Part shown: one piece after another, positions 18,948-27,951 of the stretch
How positions within the stretch are numbered: position 1 is the stretch's first letter
Layout of the letters: each line of letters opens with the position of its first letter
NCBI RefSeq assembly: GCF_000429985.1
Contig: NZ_AUCX01000009.1
Span: 169,957-233,956, forward strand
Direction of reading: 5' to 3'
DNA: 64,000 bases
Source of the DNA: Maridesulfovibrio bastinii DSM 16055
GTDB taxonomy: Bacteria; Desulfobacterota; Desulfovibrionia; Desulfovibrionales; Desulfovibrionaceae
The notes under the pieces: model-generated
The model's input: only the letters and a program-made list of their open reading frames with translations
Told to the model about the DNA's origin: nothing
The model's database searches: none
Translations under genes and position numbers: made by a program

Positions 18948-19769
18948 ATGGAAAAGCATATTCTGATCTGTGTTTCCGATGATGTGGCAGCTTCTTTTTC
19001 TATGAATTTTGTGGCCCGTTTTTTCAAAACACCTTGTGATGTCAGGATGACATTACTTTTTGTCACTCCCAGGGATGCTGACAGGTCGGCTCTGGCAAAA
19101 GGCAATGGTATGCTTGAAAAAGCCCGCACCTGGTTTGAAAACAGACAGTTCTGTGATCCGGGCAAGATAGATCTCAAAACACTTCCTTCGCATGGTGATC
19201 CTGCCAAGATGATAGTGCAGGAAGCTCACAAAGAGCTTTATGATGCTGTTCTTATCGGTAGAAGGAATTCCTCTATTTTTGAAGAACTTTTTGATTACAG
19301 CGTAAGTCATAGAATCCTGTGGGAGGAAATAGGCTTTCCAATCTGGTTCTGCTGTACTCCTAGTGACGGCGAACGCTCCGGCGTGCTGCTCTGTGTTGAT
19401 AATGACGAGCCTTCAATGCGTATGGCTGATCATGTCGGTTTTATTCTTAATGATAACGAAGGGCATGATATAACGCTTTTTCATGTTGATACCGGCAAGG
19501 CGCAGACTGATGCGGACTATATTTTTACAAGTGCCAGAGAAATTCTCATTGCCAATGGGGTTGCTGAAGAACGTATTAAGCAGCTTTCGGTTCGCAGTAA
19601 CAACGTCTTCAAAGCAATTAAAAATCAGTCTTCTAAGGGTGGATATGCTGTTGTAGCAGTGGGAAGAGGGCAGCACCGTAAAAGTGCCAGAGAGGCGTTC
19701 ATGCCGGGTTCTGTAAGCGTTAAGCTTTTACGCTCGGCTGAGCCGGAAACTCTCTGGATCAGCAAATAA
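18948..19769 (+). CDS. Universal stress protein, tandem UspA-like domains
   Basis: A 273-residue cytoplasmic protein with two UspA-like alpha/beta units (about residues 1-130 and 140-273). The first begins EKHILICVSDD and the second GVLLCVDNDEPS. The ATP-binding G-2x-G-9x-G signature is weak in the first half; the second has VVAVGRGQHRKSAREAFMPG, a modified form. Roles in stress survival are general to the family and the trigger here is unknown. The gene stands alone, followed by hemW. Confidence 0.85.
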   Translation: MEKHILICVSDDVAASFSMNFVARFFKTPCDVRMTLLFVTPRDADRSALAKGNGMLEKARTWFENRQFCDPGKIDLKTLPSHGDPAKMIVQEAHKELYDAVLIGRRNSSIFEELFDYSVSHRILWEEIGFPIWFCCTPSDGERSGVLLCVDNDEPSMRMADHVGFILNDNEGHDITLFHVDTGKAQTDADYIFTSAREILIANGVAEERIKQLSVRSNNVFKAIKNQSSKGGYAVVAVGRGQHRKSAREAFMPGSVSVKLLRSAEPETLWISK

Positions 19770-19861
19770 ATTTAATTATCTCCATCATGGGACCGCATGT
19801 TGTGCGGTAGTTGGCCCAGCTGCTGAGTTAGCTTTGATGGAAAGTTGAAAGTGGAGCAAAG

Positions 19862-21058
19862 ATGCCGGGTTATCCAGCTATGTTGATTGCACCCCTGCTT
19901 CAGGGTGACGGTAAGGAAGCCAGAAATCTTCTGATATATATCCATGTACCGTTTTGCCGCAGCAAATGTAATTACTGTGCTTTTCCTTCCCAGATTTTTA
20001 ATCAGGTTACCTTTGCCTGGTATCTTAAAACTCTGCTCGCTGAAATTGATCTCTGGGGTAAGAGGCTGCGCAAACCGGAGATAGGAACAATTTATTTCGG
20101 CGGCGGGACTCCGAGTCTTATTCCTCCGTTTCAGCTTGAACTGGTAATGGATGCCCTCAGGAAAAATTTTACTTTTACCAAAGCGATGGAAATAACCATC
20201 GAAGCCAATCCCGATTCTGTCACTAATTTAAGCTATTTTCAGACATTGCTCGCTATGGGAGTCAACAGGCTGAGTCTGGGGTTTCAGAGCCTTGAGGATC
20301 AGACTCTGCGTTCTCTGGGACGCCCGCATAACAGCAGACAGGCTGTTGAAGCTTTTCAGCTTGCCCGGCAGGCCGGTTTTACGAACATCAGCATTGATAT
20401 GATCTGGGGACTGCCCAAACAAAAGCTGAAATCGTGGATGGAGCAGCTTAAAGCTGTGGTGAAACTCAAGCCTGAACATATGTCCTGCTATGGCTTAAGC
20501 ATTGAAGAAGGGACTCCGTTTGAACGGATGCAAAAGGATGTTGATCTTGAACTGCCGCCGGACAGTGAACAGGCTAAAATGTTTATTTACGGGGCCGAAT
20601 ATCTGGAATCAATGAGGTACATTCAGTACGAAATATCCAATTTTGCCCGCATGGGATTCGTTTCCAGACATAATCAGGGCTACTGGGACAGGCTTGATTA
20701 TCTGGGGATGGGGCCTTCCGCAGTATCAACTTTAGGAAGTCGCCGGTTTACCAATCCAGAATTTATGGATGCCTATGACGCAGCGGTGCGTGGCAAGTTT
20801 CTTGGTGAGGATTATGAAGAGCTTACCCCTGAAGTAAGAGCGGAGGAGCTGGTTATGCTCAGCCTAAGAACTGCACGGGGGCTTAAATTGCTGGAGCATA
20901 AGAAATTAACCGGGAGAGATCTCATCGCAGAGAAAAAAGGCATCATAACCGCCCTGCACAAAAACGGGCTGATAAAGATGAGTGCCGGATTTTTACGTTT
21001 AACCAAAAATGGAATGCTTGTTTCAAATTCAATAATTCAGTCGCTGGCTTTTGATTGA
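19862..21058 (+). CDS. hemW: HemW-like radical SAM protein (heme chaperone / oxygen-independent coproporphyrinogen oxidase-like)
   Basis: A 398-residue radical SAM protein. The motif is CRSKCNYCAF (CxxxCxxCxF) near residue 38, with GGGTPSLIP as the SAM-binding strand, NRLSLGFQSLEDQ in the barrel, and a C-terminal HemN-like winged domain (about 310-398). The length and lack of the HemN N-terminal extension favour HemW, a heme chaperone, over true HemN. GGAG lies 5 bases before the ATG. It is followed by a strong bidirectional terminator. Confidence 0.85.
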   Translation: MPGYPAMLIAPLLQGDGKEARNLLIYIHVPFCRSKCNYCAFPSQIFNQVTFAWYLKTLLAEIDLWGKRLRKPEIGTIYFGGGTPSLIPPFQLELVMDALRKNFTFTKAMEITIEANPDSVTNLSYFQTLLAMGVNRLSLGFQSLEDQTLRSLGRPHNSRQAVEAFQLARQAGFTNISIDMIWGLPKQKLKSWMEQLKAVVKLKPEHMSCYGLSIEEGTPFERMQKDVDLELPPDSEQAKMFIYGAEYLESMRYIQYEISNFARMGFVSRHNQGYWDRLDYLGMGPSAVSTLGSRRFTNPEFMDAYDAAVRGKFLGEDYEELTPEVRAEELVMLSLRTARGLKLLEHKKLTGRDLIAEKKGIITALHKNGLIKMSAGFLRLTKNGMLVSNSIIQSLAFD

Positions 21059-21113
21059 ATTGGAATCTATATTTTTTGCGCTCACCTTATTACCGGTGAT
21101 AGCTGCATATTTA

Positions 21114-21149
21114 AAAATCCCCTGCCGGATGTTGCCTGCAGGGGATTTT
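21114..21149. terminator. Bidirectional terminator between hemW and the HD-HAD gene
   Basis: AAAATCCCCTGC and GCAGGGGATTTT form a perfect 12-bp stem with a 12-base loop. The genes on both sides converge here. Confidence 0.85.
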
Positions 21150-21176
21150 GTCGTCTTATTTCTTAGCGTTTTCTGA

Positions 21177-22613
21177 TCAGTTTAAAAACTGTTCTGGAAG
21201 CTGCCAGTCCTGGGCCTCGGCATTTTCAACAAGAGCGTCCAGAAGGGTTGCTACACCGTTTTCCTCGCAATGGGGCAGGTGCAGGTCCGCAGCTGCTGCA
21301 ACTTCCGGCTCCGCATTGGAAACAGCCGCACTGTAGCCGCTTATCCCGAGCATCTGCATATCGTTTTCACTGTCACCGATTGCAATTGAAAACAGGTCCG
21401 GCCATTCTGCTCTGCGCATTATTTCCATGGCTGCACTGTGCTTGCCGTGCCCTTTGGGCATTAGTTCCAGAAAATGTTTGGATGTTCTTACACAGCCGAG
21501 GTCGTTTTTTAGAGCAAGTTTTCTAACAAATCCGCAGCGTTCTCTGTTTGACTGTGGTGAAAAGGTGAGGATTTTAAATACCGGGAGGTCCTGAGGAGTT
21601 GCTCCCTTGCGCGGAAGAACTTCGGCAACTTCTTTGTAGCGCTCAATTTCTGCTTCTGTCAGTTCACATCTTGTCCAGATTGAGTCTTCACAATAGGAGG
21701 TATAATGAATGCCTTCAGCCATCAGGATATCTTCAAGTTCAACAACCGAATGCAAGACCGGACCAAAGGGTTTAATACTGTCATTTTCATAGATTACCGA
21801 CCCGTTTATGCCTGAATGAGGTCCGGGAAGGCCACCTTCTTTAATATAATTCATTATGCTGATGAGATGCTTTCCGGTCACAAGGGAAAATTTACCACCG
21901 GCATCCATGTACCTGTGGATGGCCTGACGGCTTGTTTCGTTAAGAAGCGTTCCCGGATGGACGAGGGTATTGTCAATGTCACAGAAAATCCATGGCAGCT
22001 TGAGACCGTGGACTTTACGGATTTTATCCACATATTCCCGCAGGGTTTCCTGCGAAGCTCCGAGCATGGTTTTTGATGTCGCTACCTGACTGCTTTCAGT
22101 TCCGTAGCGTTCCATAAGTTCGCTTATCCGCTGACCAAATGAAAAAGCTTCGCCGACCGGGGAAGACCTGAAATCACTGAAGCTCACAATTTTCAACATG
22201 AAACTGTTTTCGGGGCGTGGAGTGAGCTTATCGTAAACAGCTTTTATTTCCGGCAGATATGTAATGTCGTGAATTGTTGATGAGTGCCACAGAACTGTTT
22301 CAACGATTTCTTCATTCACTCCGAGGTGAGCAAGAAAAACCGCTCCGTCAAGAGGATGAAAACCGGTGCGTTTAAGTTTTTCAGAGTAGCCAACATCATG
22401 AAACAGTGCGGCTGTTATGAGTTTATCAGCTTGTTTTGCAGGTAATTTCAACTGCCGGGCAATGCGTGTGGACATTTCTGAAACCCGGCGCATATGCGCG
22501 AGTCTGGTTGATCCTTCAGGAAAAAGAGATGCGGCCAGATTATCATCTATTTTATCAGCTGAAATCTCCGGGCGTTCCGGAAAAAGCGAAATTAATTTAT
22601 TGTTAAGTGACAA
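21177..22613 (-). CDS. HD-domain / HAD-phosphatase fusion protein
   Basis: A 478-residue protein with two hydrolase folds. Residues about 35-150 are an HD domain (ALFHDVGYSEKLKR, WHSSTIHD), the metal phosphohydrolase fold. Residues about 208-470 are a Cof-type HAD phosphatase with DIDNTLVHPGTLL as motif I, SLVTGKH, and IAIGDSENDMQMLG as the last motif. HAD-IIB proteins often act on sugar phosphates and HD proteins on nucleotides; the joint substrate is unknown. The fusion order is uncommon. The gene is monocistronic. Confidence 0.85.
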   Translation of the reverse strand: MSLNNKLISLFPERPEISADKIDDNLAASLFPEGSTRLAHMRRVSEMSTRIARQLKLPAKQADKLITAALFHDVGYSEKLKRTGFHPLDGAVFLAHLGVNEEIVETVLWHSSTIHDITYLPEIKAVYDKLTPRPENSFMLKIVSFSDFRSSPVGEAFSFGQRISELMERYGTESSQVATSKTMLGASQETLREYVDKIRKVHGLKLPWIFCDIDNTLVHPGTLLNETSRQAIHRYMDAGGKFSLVTGKHLISIMNYIKEGGLPGPHSGINGSVIYENDSIKPFGPVLHSVVELEDILMAEGIHYTSYCEDSIWTRCELTEAEIERYKEVAEVLPRKGATPQDLPVFKILTFSPQSNRERCGFVRKLALKNDLGCVRTSKHFLELMPKGHGKHSAAMEIMRRAEWPDLFSIAIGDSENDMQMLGISGYSAAVSNAEPEVAAAADLHLPHCEENGVATLLDALVENAEAQDWQLPEQFLN

Positions 22614-22793
22614 AAGATGCTCCAGATAGATTGGGGTGAAATAATTATGCCCTGAAAGTTAAGGCCACCCGTAGACAAGTCAAGCTCGCCTAACCGCCGT
22701 ATTTAATAAGCAGTCGGGCAAGAGTTCGGCATGGATGGAAGTTTTGCAAAAAATTGTTCAGGATTTATCGCGGGCAGGTTACAACTGATGACA

Positions 22794-22828
22794 AAAGCAC
22801 CTGCCGGTTTTAAGGGCAGGTGCTTTTT
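22794..22828. terminator. Terminator after the 22.9 kb hypothetical gene
   Basis: AAAGCACCTGCC pairs with GGCAGGTGCTTT around a 9-base loop, with T-rich ends in both directions. It closes the minus-strand HTH/hypothetical pair. Confidence 0.8.
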
Positions 22829-22868
22829 AAGAGTCGGTATAACTATAAGGTCGATGACCTTTGCCGGT

Positions 22869-23258
22869 TTATTCGTTAACAGCCTGAAGCTGTTTTCTTA
22901 TGTGGTTCAAGCTGTCTTCTGTGGCGCTTTCTTCCTGATCTTCAAGAGCTTTGCCCAGAAAAGTGAGCAGCATCTCCGTGTCCAGCCCCAGTGTGAGTGA
23001 ACCGTTTGAAACCATGCAGGTTTCATTCTGCTGTTCTATCAAATAGGCCCTTCTTTCGCGCAAATCATCACGTCCGATAACAATGCTGTAACCGGTGCGT
23101 CCTTCTTCAGATCTATAAATTTTTTCTGAAATCAGTGAATTGGTTGAGTCTTCGTAATCAATGCTTTCGCCTTCAAGATAACCGGTAAAGGAAATCTGGG
23201 CACCGAAATCATTTTCAAGGGTGATCCGCTTCAGGGCCTTGCTCTCATTTTGAGCCAT
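22869..23258 (-). CDS. Hypothetical protein, partner of the HTH gene
   Basis: A 129-residue soluble protein that I do not recognise. It appears to be mostly beta strands (GAQISFTGYLEGESI, RTGYSIVIGRDDL) with a helical C-terminus (HIRKQLQAVNE). No signal peptide or membrane segment. It begins 14 bases after the HTH gene on the same strand, and both end at the terminator at 22794-22828. It is therefore the HTH protein's partner gene, whatever its role. Confidence 0.65.
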   Translation of the reverse strand: MAQNESKALKRITLENDFGAQISFTGYLEGESIDYEDSTNSLISEKIYRSEEGRTGYSIVIGRDDLRERRAYLIEQQNETCMVSNGSLTLGLDTEMLLTFLGKALEDQEESATEDSLNHIRKQLQAVNE

Positions 23259-23272
23259 ATCCGTACTCCCGC

Positions 23273-23527
23273 TTATAAGGGCAGTTTCAGTTGTTCAGGG
23301 CCGTCTTTGCCTTTTTTCTTCTCAAGACCTTCCTTCCAGCCCGAGTCTATATATTCAAGCAGCGAGCTTTCCGGAATGCGCCACTGACTGCCGACTTTTA
23401 TCCCCTTGATTTTTCCCTCCTTTACCAGCCTGTAGGCTGTTCTGGAATGGACTCTCAAGGCATCGGCAATTTCCTGCACAGTGTATAGCTTGGGCGAAGG
23501 TGTCAAAGACATTCCCTGATTTTTCAA
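23273..23527 (-). CDS. Excisionase/MerR-type helix-turn-helix protein
   Basis: An 84-residue DNA-binding protein (or 79 from the second Met, which starts MSLTPSPK). The excisionase-like fold is clear: LYTVQEIADALRVHSRTAYR as helix-turn-helix, then LVKEGKIKGIKVGSQWRIP as the wing. A charged tail follows (EGLEKKKGKD). Such proteins often bind phased direct repeats; an array of TGACAT repeats spaced exactly 10 bp lies just upstream of its start. It may therefore be self-regulating. No phage or integrase gene is nearby, so it is probably a chromosomal regulator. Confidence 0.8.
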   Translation of the reverse strand: MKNQGMSLTPSPKLYTVQEIADALRVHSRTAYRLVKEGKIKGIKVGSQWRIPESSLLEYIDSGWKEGLEKKKGKDGPEQLKLPL

Positions 23528-23540
23528 AATTACACAACGA

Positions 23541-23596
23541 TGTACAGACTATGTCATGCAATGTCAAAAAATGTCAAAGAATGTCACTGTTAGTCA
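23541..23596 (-). repeat. Phased 10-bp repeat array (TGACAT on minus strand)
   Basis: On the plus strand ATGTCA occurs at 23551, 23561, 23571 and 23581, followed by TAGTCA at 23591 and preceded by TGTACA at 23541: a repeat every 10 bases, one helical turn. The copies begin 14 bases upstream of the HTH gene's start, inside its likely promoter. Probable operator for a protein that binds one face of the helix, possibly the HTH product itself. Confidence 0.7.
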
Positions 23597-23982
23597 TCTT
23601 TTTCTGCCACAATACATCAACAGCTGATAAGCAGTTAAAAAGAAAGGTTTTTAACGTATAAATGGAAAAACCGTTGTGTATTACCGCAATAAGGAAGCTG
23701 AAAATATTTAAGCGTTAACTATCCGGTAATACAGTCTATTATAATGAATATCGCTTGAAGCTGAAAAAAGTGATAATTTTTTCCAACTCCGTGAAAAAGA
23801 AAAGGGTGCTTAACTGATCAGTAAAAGAGGGTCAACCGTGACTTTGAGGTCATCGTCACGACTCGATAAATAAGAAAGATAGTTATGTTAGGCTATTAAA
23901 GTGGTCATCTTTTAGGCTTGATTTTTGTCCGGTCGGGATGGTCCTGTATTTCTTAGGATAAATTTATGTGAAAATTTTAAAA

Positions 23983-24014
23983 AATCCCGTGCGGTAAATT
24001 TACCGCACGGGATT
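23983..24014. terminator. Perfect 16-bp palindrome, terminator of the glycosyltransferase gene
   Basis: AATCCCGTGCGGTAAA and TTTACCGCACGGGATT form a perfect palindrome just past the stop of the minus-strand glycosyltransferase. The remainder of the 513-base stretch 23528-24040 beyond the repeat array is AT-rich with no gene seen. Confidence 0.8.
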
Positions 24015-24040
24015 CTGACTGCTCTTAAATGCGCAAGTTA

Positions 24041-25636
24041 TCAAAACTTATTATGATTGCCGTCAGGCCATAAACCGGTATAGCCGTAGCACAGGAATAC
24101 TGTGAATTTTCTTGCCGGCTTACCCTTGAAGGTTGTCTGGATATAAATCGGTGCGCTGATCCGTTTGAACATTTTACCAACCGGTGGCTCCGGGGAGTCG
24201 TGGAACCTTTTACAAACGAATACGGCATCCCAGCCGACCTTATCCTGAGGTCCGGGCCACAGATCATACTGGTTCATACGCCTGTCTATCCATGCGCAGT
24301 ATGTTCTCGGCTGTCCGGGAACATAAAAAGCCAGTGCTGCGGTCATGTCATAGAGACTGCTGAAAACAAAAACTTTTGAGGGGTCTTTAAACTGGGTTTG
24401 CTCAAGTTTTTTTACCTGAGTTCCCAGATCGGTCCAGCCCTTAAGTCTGTGCGTGGGATTGAGGTTTGCCGGAACAGGGATGAGATTTTGAAGGTGCAGC
24501 ACCGAAAAAATGATAATACAAAGAGTCAGAATTACGGTGCGGAAGCGTCCTTTGTTGTTCCAGAAATGCTCAAATCCGAATCCTGCCAGCATCACTCCGG
24601 AGACATAGGAGATTACAGCCCAGTTTCCGAGGGTTTTGGCATGGAAGCTCCACATGAAGAAAAAGAACCATACCGGGAGAAAGAAGACTGCCAGCATGGC
24701 AGACTGTCTGATATTCAGTCCGAAAGTATTTTCAAGTGTTTTTTTATTCAGAGCATATTTGGCGCATTTGAATCCTGTAACAATCATCAGGATCAGCCAC
24801 CATGGTGTTGCCAGACCGGTTTGTTCACCTAGGAAGGGAAGGAATCTGTTAAAGCGGATAAGTGTTGAAGCCTGTTTGCCTTCAACTCCGATAAGGGTCA
24901 TTACATGCTTGTAGCCTACAAAGTCATTCTGAAAATTCCAGATGAGTGTAGGCAGAAAACCGAGGATAAGACCTGCGGCCAGAGCTTTTAACAGTCTTGG
25001 CCAGAAACGGCGCGGCAGAAGTCCCTGACGCTGTAGAACCAGACCATAGATGATTGAAAGGCCGATAAAGCCCAGCATGGTATATTTAGCGAGAATTCCT
25101 ACTGCAAGGCAGATGGTGATAAAAATAAAAGGCAGTCCGCGTGATTCGTTGGAATCCCGCTCAATATCCGGCTCATAGGGTATTGTCGCGCAGTAGAGGG
25201 AGAAGAGGGCTCCGGTCCAGCTCAGAATGAATGGGTTGTCAGTGGTCATCAATATACCGAGAGCCAGAAAGATCGGCATGGAGTTATAGACTATAAGGGT
25301 CCAAACAGCGGCGACCGGTCTTTTCCATATTCTGGAAATTCCCCAATAGAGCAGAATCTGGGTCAGTGTTGATCCGACAAGGGATCCGAATCTTACACCT
25401 GTTTCAGTATTACCGAAAAGAATAGTCCCTGTTTTGATTATCCATGCGATCAGGGGACCTTTGGAATAGTAGGTCAGTTGCAGATGTCTGGTCCAGTCCC
25501 AGTACTGCGCTTCATCCTGAACAAGATTTAATTGTTCAGTACCAAGAAACCATATTCGGGCTACAGTACTGAGTAAAATTATAGAAACACCCCATACTAT
25601 GGGATTTTTTCGGAAAGATTCACTAATTGATGACAA
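24041..25636 (-). CDS. Glycosyltransferase family 39 (ArnT/PMT-like) membrane protein
   Basis: A 531-residue integral membrane glycosyltransferase. The first extracytoplasmic loop has the GT39 acidic motif VQDEAQYWDW near residue 42. About ten hydrophobic segments follow, then a soluble C-terminal domain (about 400-531). Such enzymes use polyprenyl-linked sugars to modify lipid A or proteins at the outer face of the inner membrane. The start is taken as TTG 25636: AAGGAGG stands 5 bases before it, inside the longer ATG frame. The acceptor is unknown. Monocistronic. Confidence 0.8.
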   Translation of the reverse strand: MSSISESFRKNPIVWGVSIILLSTVARIWFLGTEQLNLVQDEAQYWDWTRHLQLTYYSKGPLIAWIIKTGTILFGNTETGVRFGSLVGSTLTQILLYWGISRIWKRPVAAVWTLIVYNSMPIFLALGILMTTDNPFILSWTGALFSLYCATIPYEPDIERDSNESRGLPFIFITICLAVGILAKYTMLGFIGLSIIYGLVLQRQGLLPRRFWPRLLKALAAGLILGFLPTLIWNFQNDFVGYKHVMTLIGVEGKQASTLIRFNRFLPFLGEQTGLATPWWLILMIVTGFKCAKYALNKKTLENTFGLNIRQSAMLAVFFLPVWFFFFMWSFHAKTLGNWAVISYVSGVMLAGFGFEHFWNNKGRFRTVILTLCIIIFSVLHLQNLIPVPANLNPTHRLKGWTDLGTQVKKLEQTQFKDPSKVFVFSSLYDMTAALAFYVPGQPRTYCAWIDRRMNQYDLWPGPQDKVGWDAVFVCKRFHDSPEPPVGKMFKRISAPIYIQTTFKGKPARKFTVFLCYGYTGLWPDGNHNKF

Positions 25637-25847
25637 ATTAACCTCCTTGAGAGGACACATTTAGCCGAGGCTTAAACTGTTGACAACCTCGGTTATCTTT
25701 ATCAGAGCTTAAACTTGAACCGGGGATGCTCCGGTGACAGTTCTGACAAGATTAAATTTCCGGCCTGCCGTGACCTTGTCCCGGTGACCTTTATATGACC
25801 AGTTATGGCATATTCATTTTTTAAAAAGCAAACGCTTCGGAGAACTA

Positions 25848-26969
25848 ATGTTTGAAGAGCAATTTACATTCGATAAAGTAGTCCGCATAGCCATAGCCGT
25901 GGGGCTGCTTTGGGGAACAGTGGCTGTCATGGGATATTTGAGTGATGTCCTGATTCCCTTTTTTGCAGCGCTGTTAATTGCCTACCTTCTTAATCCCCTT
26001 GTAAACCGTCTGGAATCCCTGCTTAAAAACAGGGTTATCGCAGTTCTTGCCGCTATTGTGCTTCTTGCTGTCGCTTCCGGACTGATCTTCTGGATCGTCG
26101 TGCCGACCCTTTTATCTGAATTGCAGCATATGGGAAAGCTTGTTTCGGGCTTTGTAGGAGATTCGGGAATAGCCCGCAAGGCCGCAGAAAGACTTCCTCC
26201 TGATATTTTTGAAAGTATTAAAAAAATATTCGGCAGACCGGAAATTCAGGAGTTTTTTAAAAGCGATGGAGTTTCCACAACTCTTTTATCAGCAGGTAAA
26301 AAAGTTCTGCCGGGAGTCTGGAGTGTTGTTAATAATGCTGCGGACCTCGTTTTAGGCCTTTTCGGTATTTTTGTTGTTCTTTTATATGTAGTTTTTCTGC
26401 TGCTGGATTTTAAAAATGTTCAAACCAACTGGGATAAATATCTTCCTGAAAAATTGCGCGGCCCGGTTGCGGAAGTTGCCGATGAATTTCAACTGGCTAT
26501 GGGAAGGTATTTCAGGGCTCAGGCTCTGGTTGCGTTTATTGTCGGCGTATTATTTTCAATAGGATTTTCAATTGTCGGTCTGCCGCTGGCAATTATGCTC
26601 GGCATGTTCATAGGCCTGTTGAATATGGTCCCCTATCTGCAACTTCTCGGTATACCTGTGGCCGCACTTCTGGCGCTCATTCAGGCTCTTGAAACAGGTG
26701 ATCCGTTCCTGACTGTATTCGGGCTGACCGCTCTCGTCTTCGCTGTTGTCCAGATTATTCAGGACGGCTATCTGGTCCCGAAAATAATGGGCAAGGCCAT
26801 GGGACTCTCACCGGCAATAATTTTGTTGTCCCTTTCTATCTGGGGTAAGCTCCTCGGACTGCTTGGTCTGCTCATTGCCCTGCCGATGACCTGCTTGTGT
26901 CTTGCATGGTACCGCCGACTGATTTTGAATTCTGAAAATAGCGGAGCTGAAGAAAATTTACTTGAGTAA
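25848..26969 (+). CDS. AI-2E family transporter (PerM/TqsA-like)
   Basis: A 373-residue permease with about eight membrane segments in the usual AI-2E family layout. A pair lies at the N-terminus (residues 12-60), followed by a soluble loop (about 95-170) and five C-terminal segments. These include the conserved GLLNMVPYLQLLG and PKIMGKAMGLSPAIILLSL. Family members export signals, ions or small metabolites; the substrate cannot be told. CGGAG lies 8 bases before the ATG. It is not obviously linked to the neighbours. Confidence 0.85.
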   Translation: MFEEQFTFDKVVRIAIAVGLLWGTVAVMGYLSDVLIPFFAALLIAYLLNPLVNRLESLLKNRVIAVLAAIVLLAVASGLIFWIVVPTLLSELQHMGKLVSGFVGDSGIARKAAERLPPDIFESIKKIFGRPEIQEFFKSDGVSTTLLSAGKKVLPGVWSVVNNAADLVLGLFGIFVVLLYVVFLLLDFKNVQTNWDKYLPEKLRGPVAEVADEFQLAMGRYFRAQALVAFIVGVLFSIGFSIVGLPLAIMLGMFIGLLNMVPYLQLLGIPVAALLALIQALETGDPFLTVFGLTALVFAVVQIIQDGYLVPKIMGKAMGLSPAIILLSLSIWGKLLGLLGLLIALPMTCLCLAWYRRLILNSENSGAEENLLE

Positions 26970-27066
26970 AATTTTTTCAGTTCCGGGAAATCTTATATGC
27001 TCTGCAATTCTTTAGGTTTAATAATGTGCATCTTTACCGGATAGAAAATTGCGCCCCGAACACAAC

Positions 27067-27093
27067 TAAACATAGCCCGGAATCAGTCGATAT
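27067..27093 (+). promoter_or_regulatory. Sigma-28 (FliA) promoter of flgM
   Basis: TAAA at 27067-27070, exactly 15 bases, then GTCGATAT at 27086-27093. This fits the flagellar sigma-28 consensus TAAA-N15-GCCGATAA with two mismatches, and lies about 44 bases before the flgM start. Feedback control of an anti-sigma-28 gene by sigma-28 is known in other bacteria. Confidence 0.65.
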
Positions 27094-27136
27094 GCGGAGT
27101 GAAAATAAATTTATGTAAGGCATACCGGAGGATATG

Positions 27137-27340
27137 ATGGCTAAGAAGGAAAGTGGCAGTGCACGCGACTGTGATCTGCTGGCAGCTGCTTCCGCTGGAA
27201 ATGAAGAATTTTCCGCAGAGGAGTTAAAAGAAAAAAGGAATCACCTCGAAAGCCTGCGCCGGCAGATCAGAGAAGGCACATATAGACCGGCCATAGGAGA
27301 AATTGCCATTAATTTATTGCGCTCCGGCAATGCCGGGTGA
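27137..27340 (+). CDS. flgM: FlgM-like anti-sigma-28 factor
   Basis: A small protein of 67 residues from ATG 27137, which has GGAGGA 4 bases upstream; an adjacent ATG at 27134 is too close to the site. The C-terminal half, LESLRRQIREGTYRPAIGEIAINLL, fits the FlgM helix that binds the flagellar sigma factor FliA. Its family holds FliA inactive until the hook is finished and is then exported. A sigma-28-type promoter lies upstream. No other flagellar gene is adjacent, which is unusual since flgM usually sits near flgK. Confidence 0.75.
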   Translation: MAKKESGSARDCDLLAAASAGNEEFSAEELKEKRNHLESLRRQIREGTYRPAIGEIAINLLRSGNAG

Positions 27341-27510
27341 ATTCTTCCCAAAGCCTTGAATTTCTGAAATCAAATCCAATCCTCCTGAACCCGGTCATTC
27401 TGATCCATTTTTTAATTATTTTATTGCGCAGCTAATGCGTTGCTTCGATTTTTATTTTCATAAGCCTGCTTATTACTCTTTACTTTGCTTTTCTCTGAAA
27501 AAAATGTATT

Positions 27511-27536
27511 ACTTTGAAGTTTCGCGTGCATATAAT
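27511..27536 (+). promoter_or_regulatory. Possible sigma-70 promoter of the 27.6 kb lipoprotein
   Basis: A perfect -10 TATAAT at 27531-27536 lies about 50 bases before the start at 27585. A weak -35 TTACTT stands about 16 bases upstream. The -35 is poor, so this is tentative. Confidence 0.35.
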
Positions 27537-27584
27537 ATCAGGCATTATAGTGCGCTTTGAGGAGCAAAGTTTGGAGGTAGCCCT

Positions 27585-27938
27585 GTGAAAAGAAATAGTC
27601 TTTTAGTTGTTTTTGCCCTTGTTTTCTCTCTGGTGGCTTTTTCCGGATGCTCAAAGGAGTCTCAAAACAGGATAGAGCGTTCTTTGCAGAACTGGACAGG
27701 AGTAAACGGAGTTCTGGAAATCTATTCCGGTGGCAAGCTTGTTAAGCGGTTTATCCGTATTGATAAACTTTCCACAGCTTCTGGAACAAGTGAAAGAATC
27801 GCCCGGCCATACCGTTACGGATATGGTATCATGGATTTGAATTTTAATAATAAAGTTGATCCCGGGGAAAAGAAAATTTATTTCGAGTTTAGTGATTACT
27901 CCACTAACTACATTTTCTTTGATGATCCAAATTCTTAA
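27585..27938 (+). CDS. Small lipoprotein, unknown function
   Basis: A 117-residue protein with a lipoprotein signal: hydrophobic residues 5-20 and lipobox FSGC with Cys about 22. The remainder (about 95 residues) is a beta-rich soluble part with a GGKLVKRFIRIDKLSTASG segment and C-terminal aromatic strands (KKIYFEFSDYSTNYIFF). I do not recognise a family. It starts with a good site (GGAGG before GTAGCCCT-GTG; GTG start) and ends 14 bases before a strong terminator. Confidence 0.7.
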   Translation: MKRNSLLVVFALVFSLVAFSGCSKESQNRIERSLQNWTGVNGVLEIYSGGKLVKRFIRIDKLSTASGTSERIARPYRYGYGIMDLNFNNKVDPGEKKIYFEFSDYSTNYIFFDDPNS

Positions 27939-27951
27939 ATATTTACCTTAA

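Noticed and set aside
23273..23527. Prophage excisionase for the HTH gene
   Set aside because: No integrase or phage gene is nearby. The neighbours are backbone genes, so it is better called a chromosomal HTH regulator.
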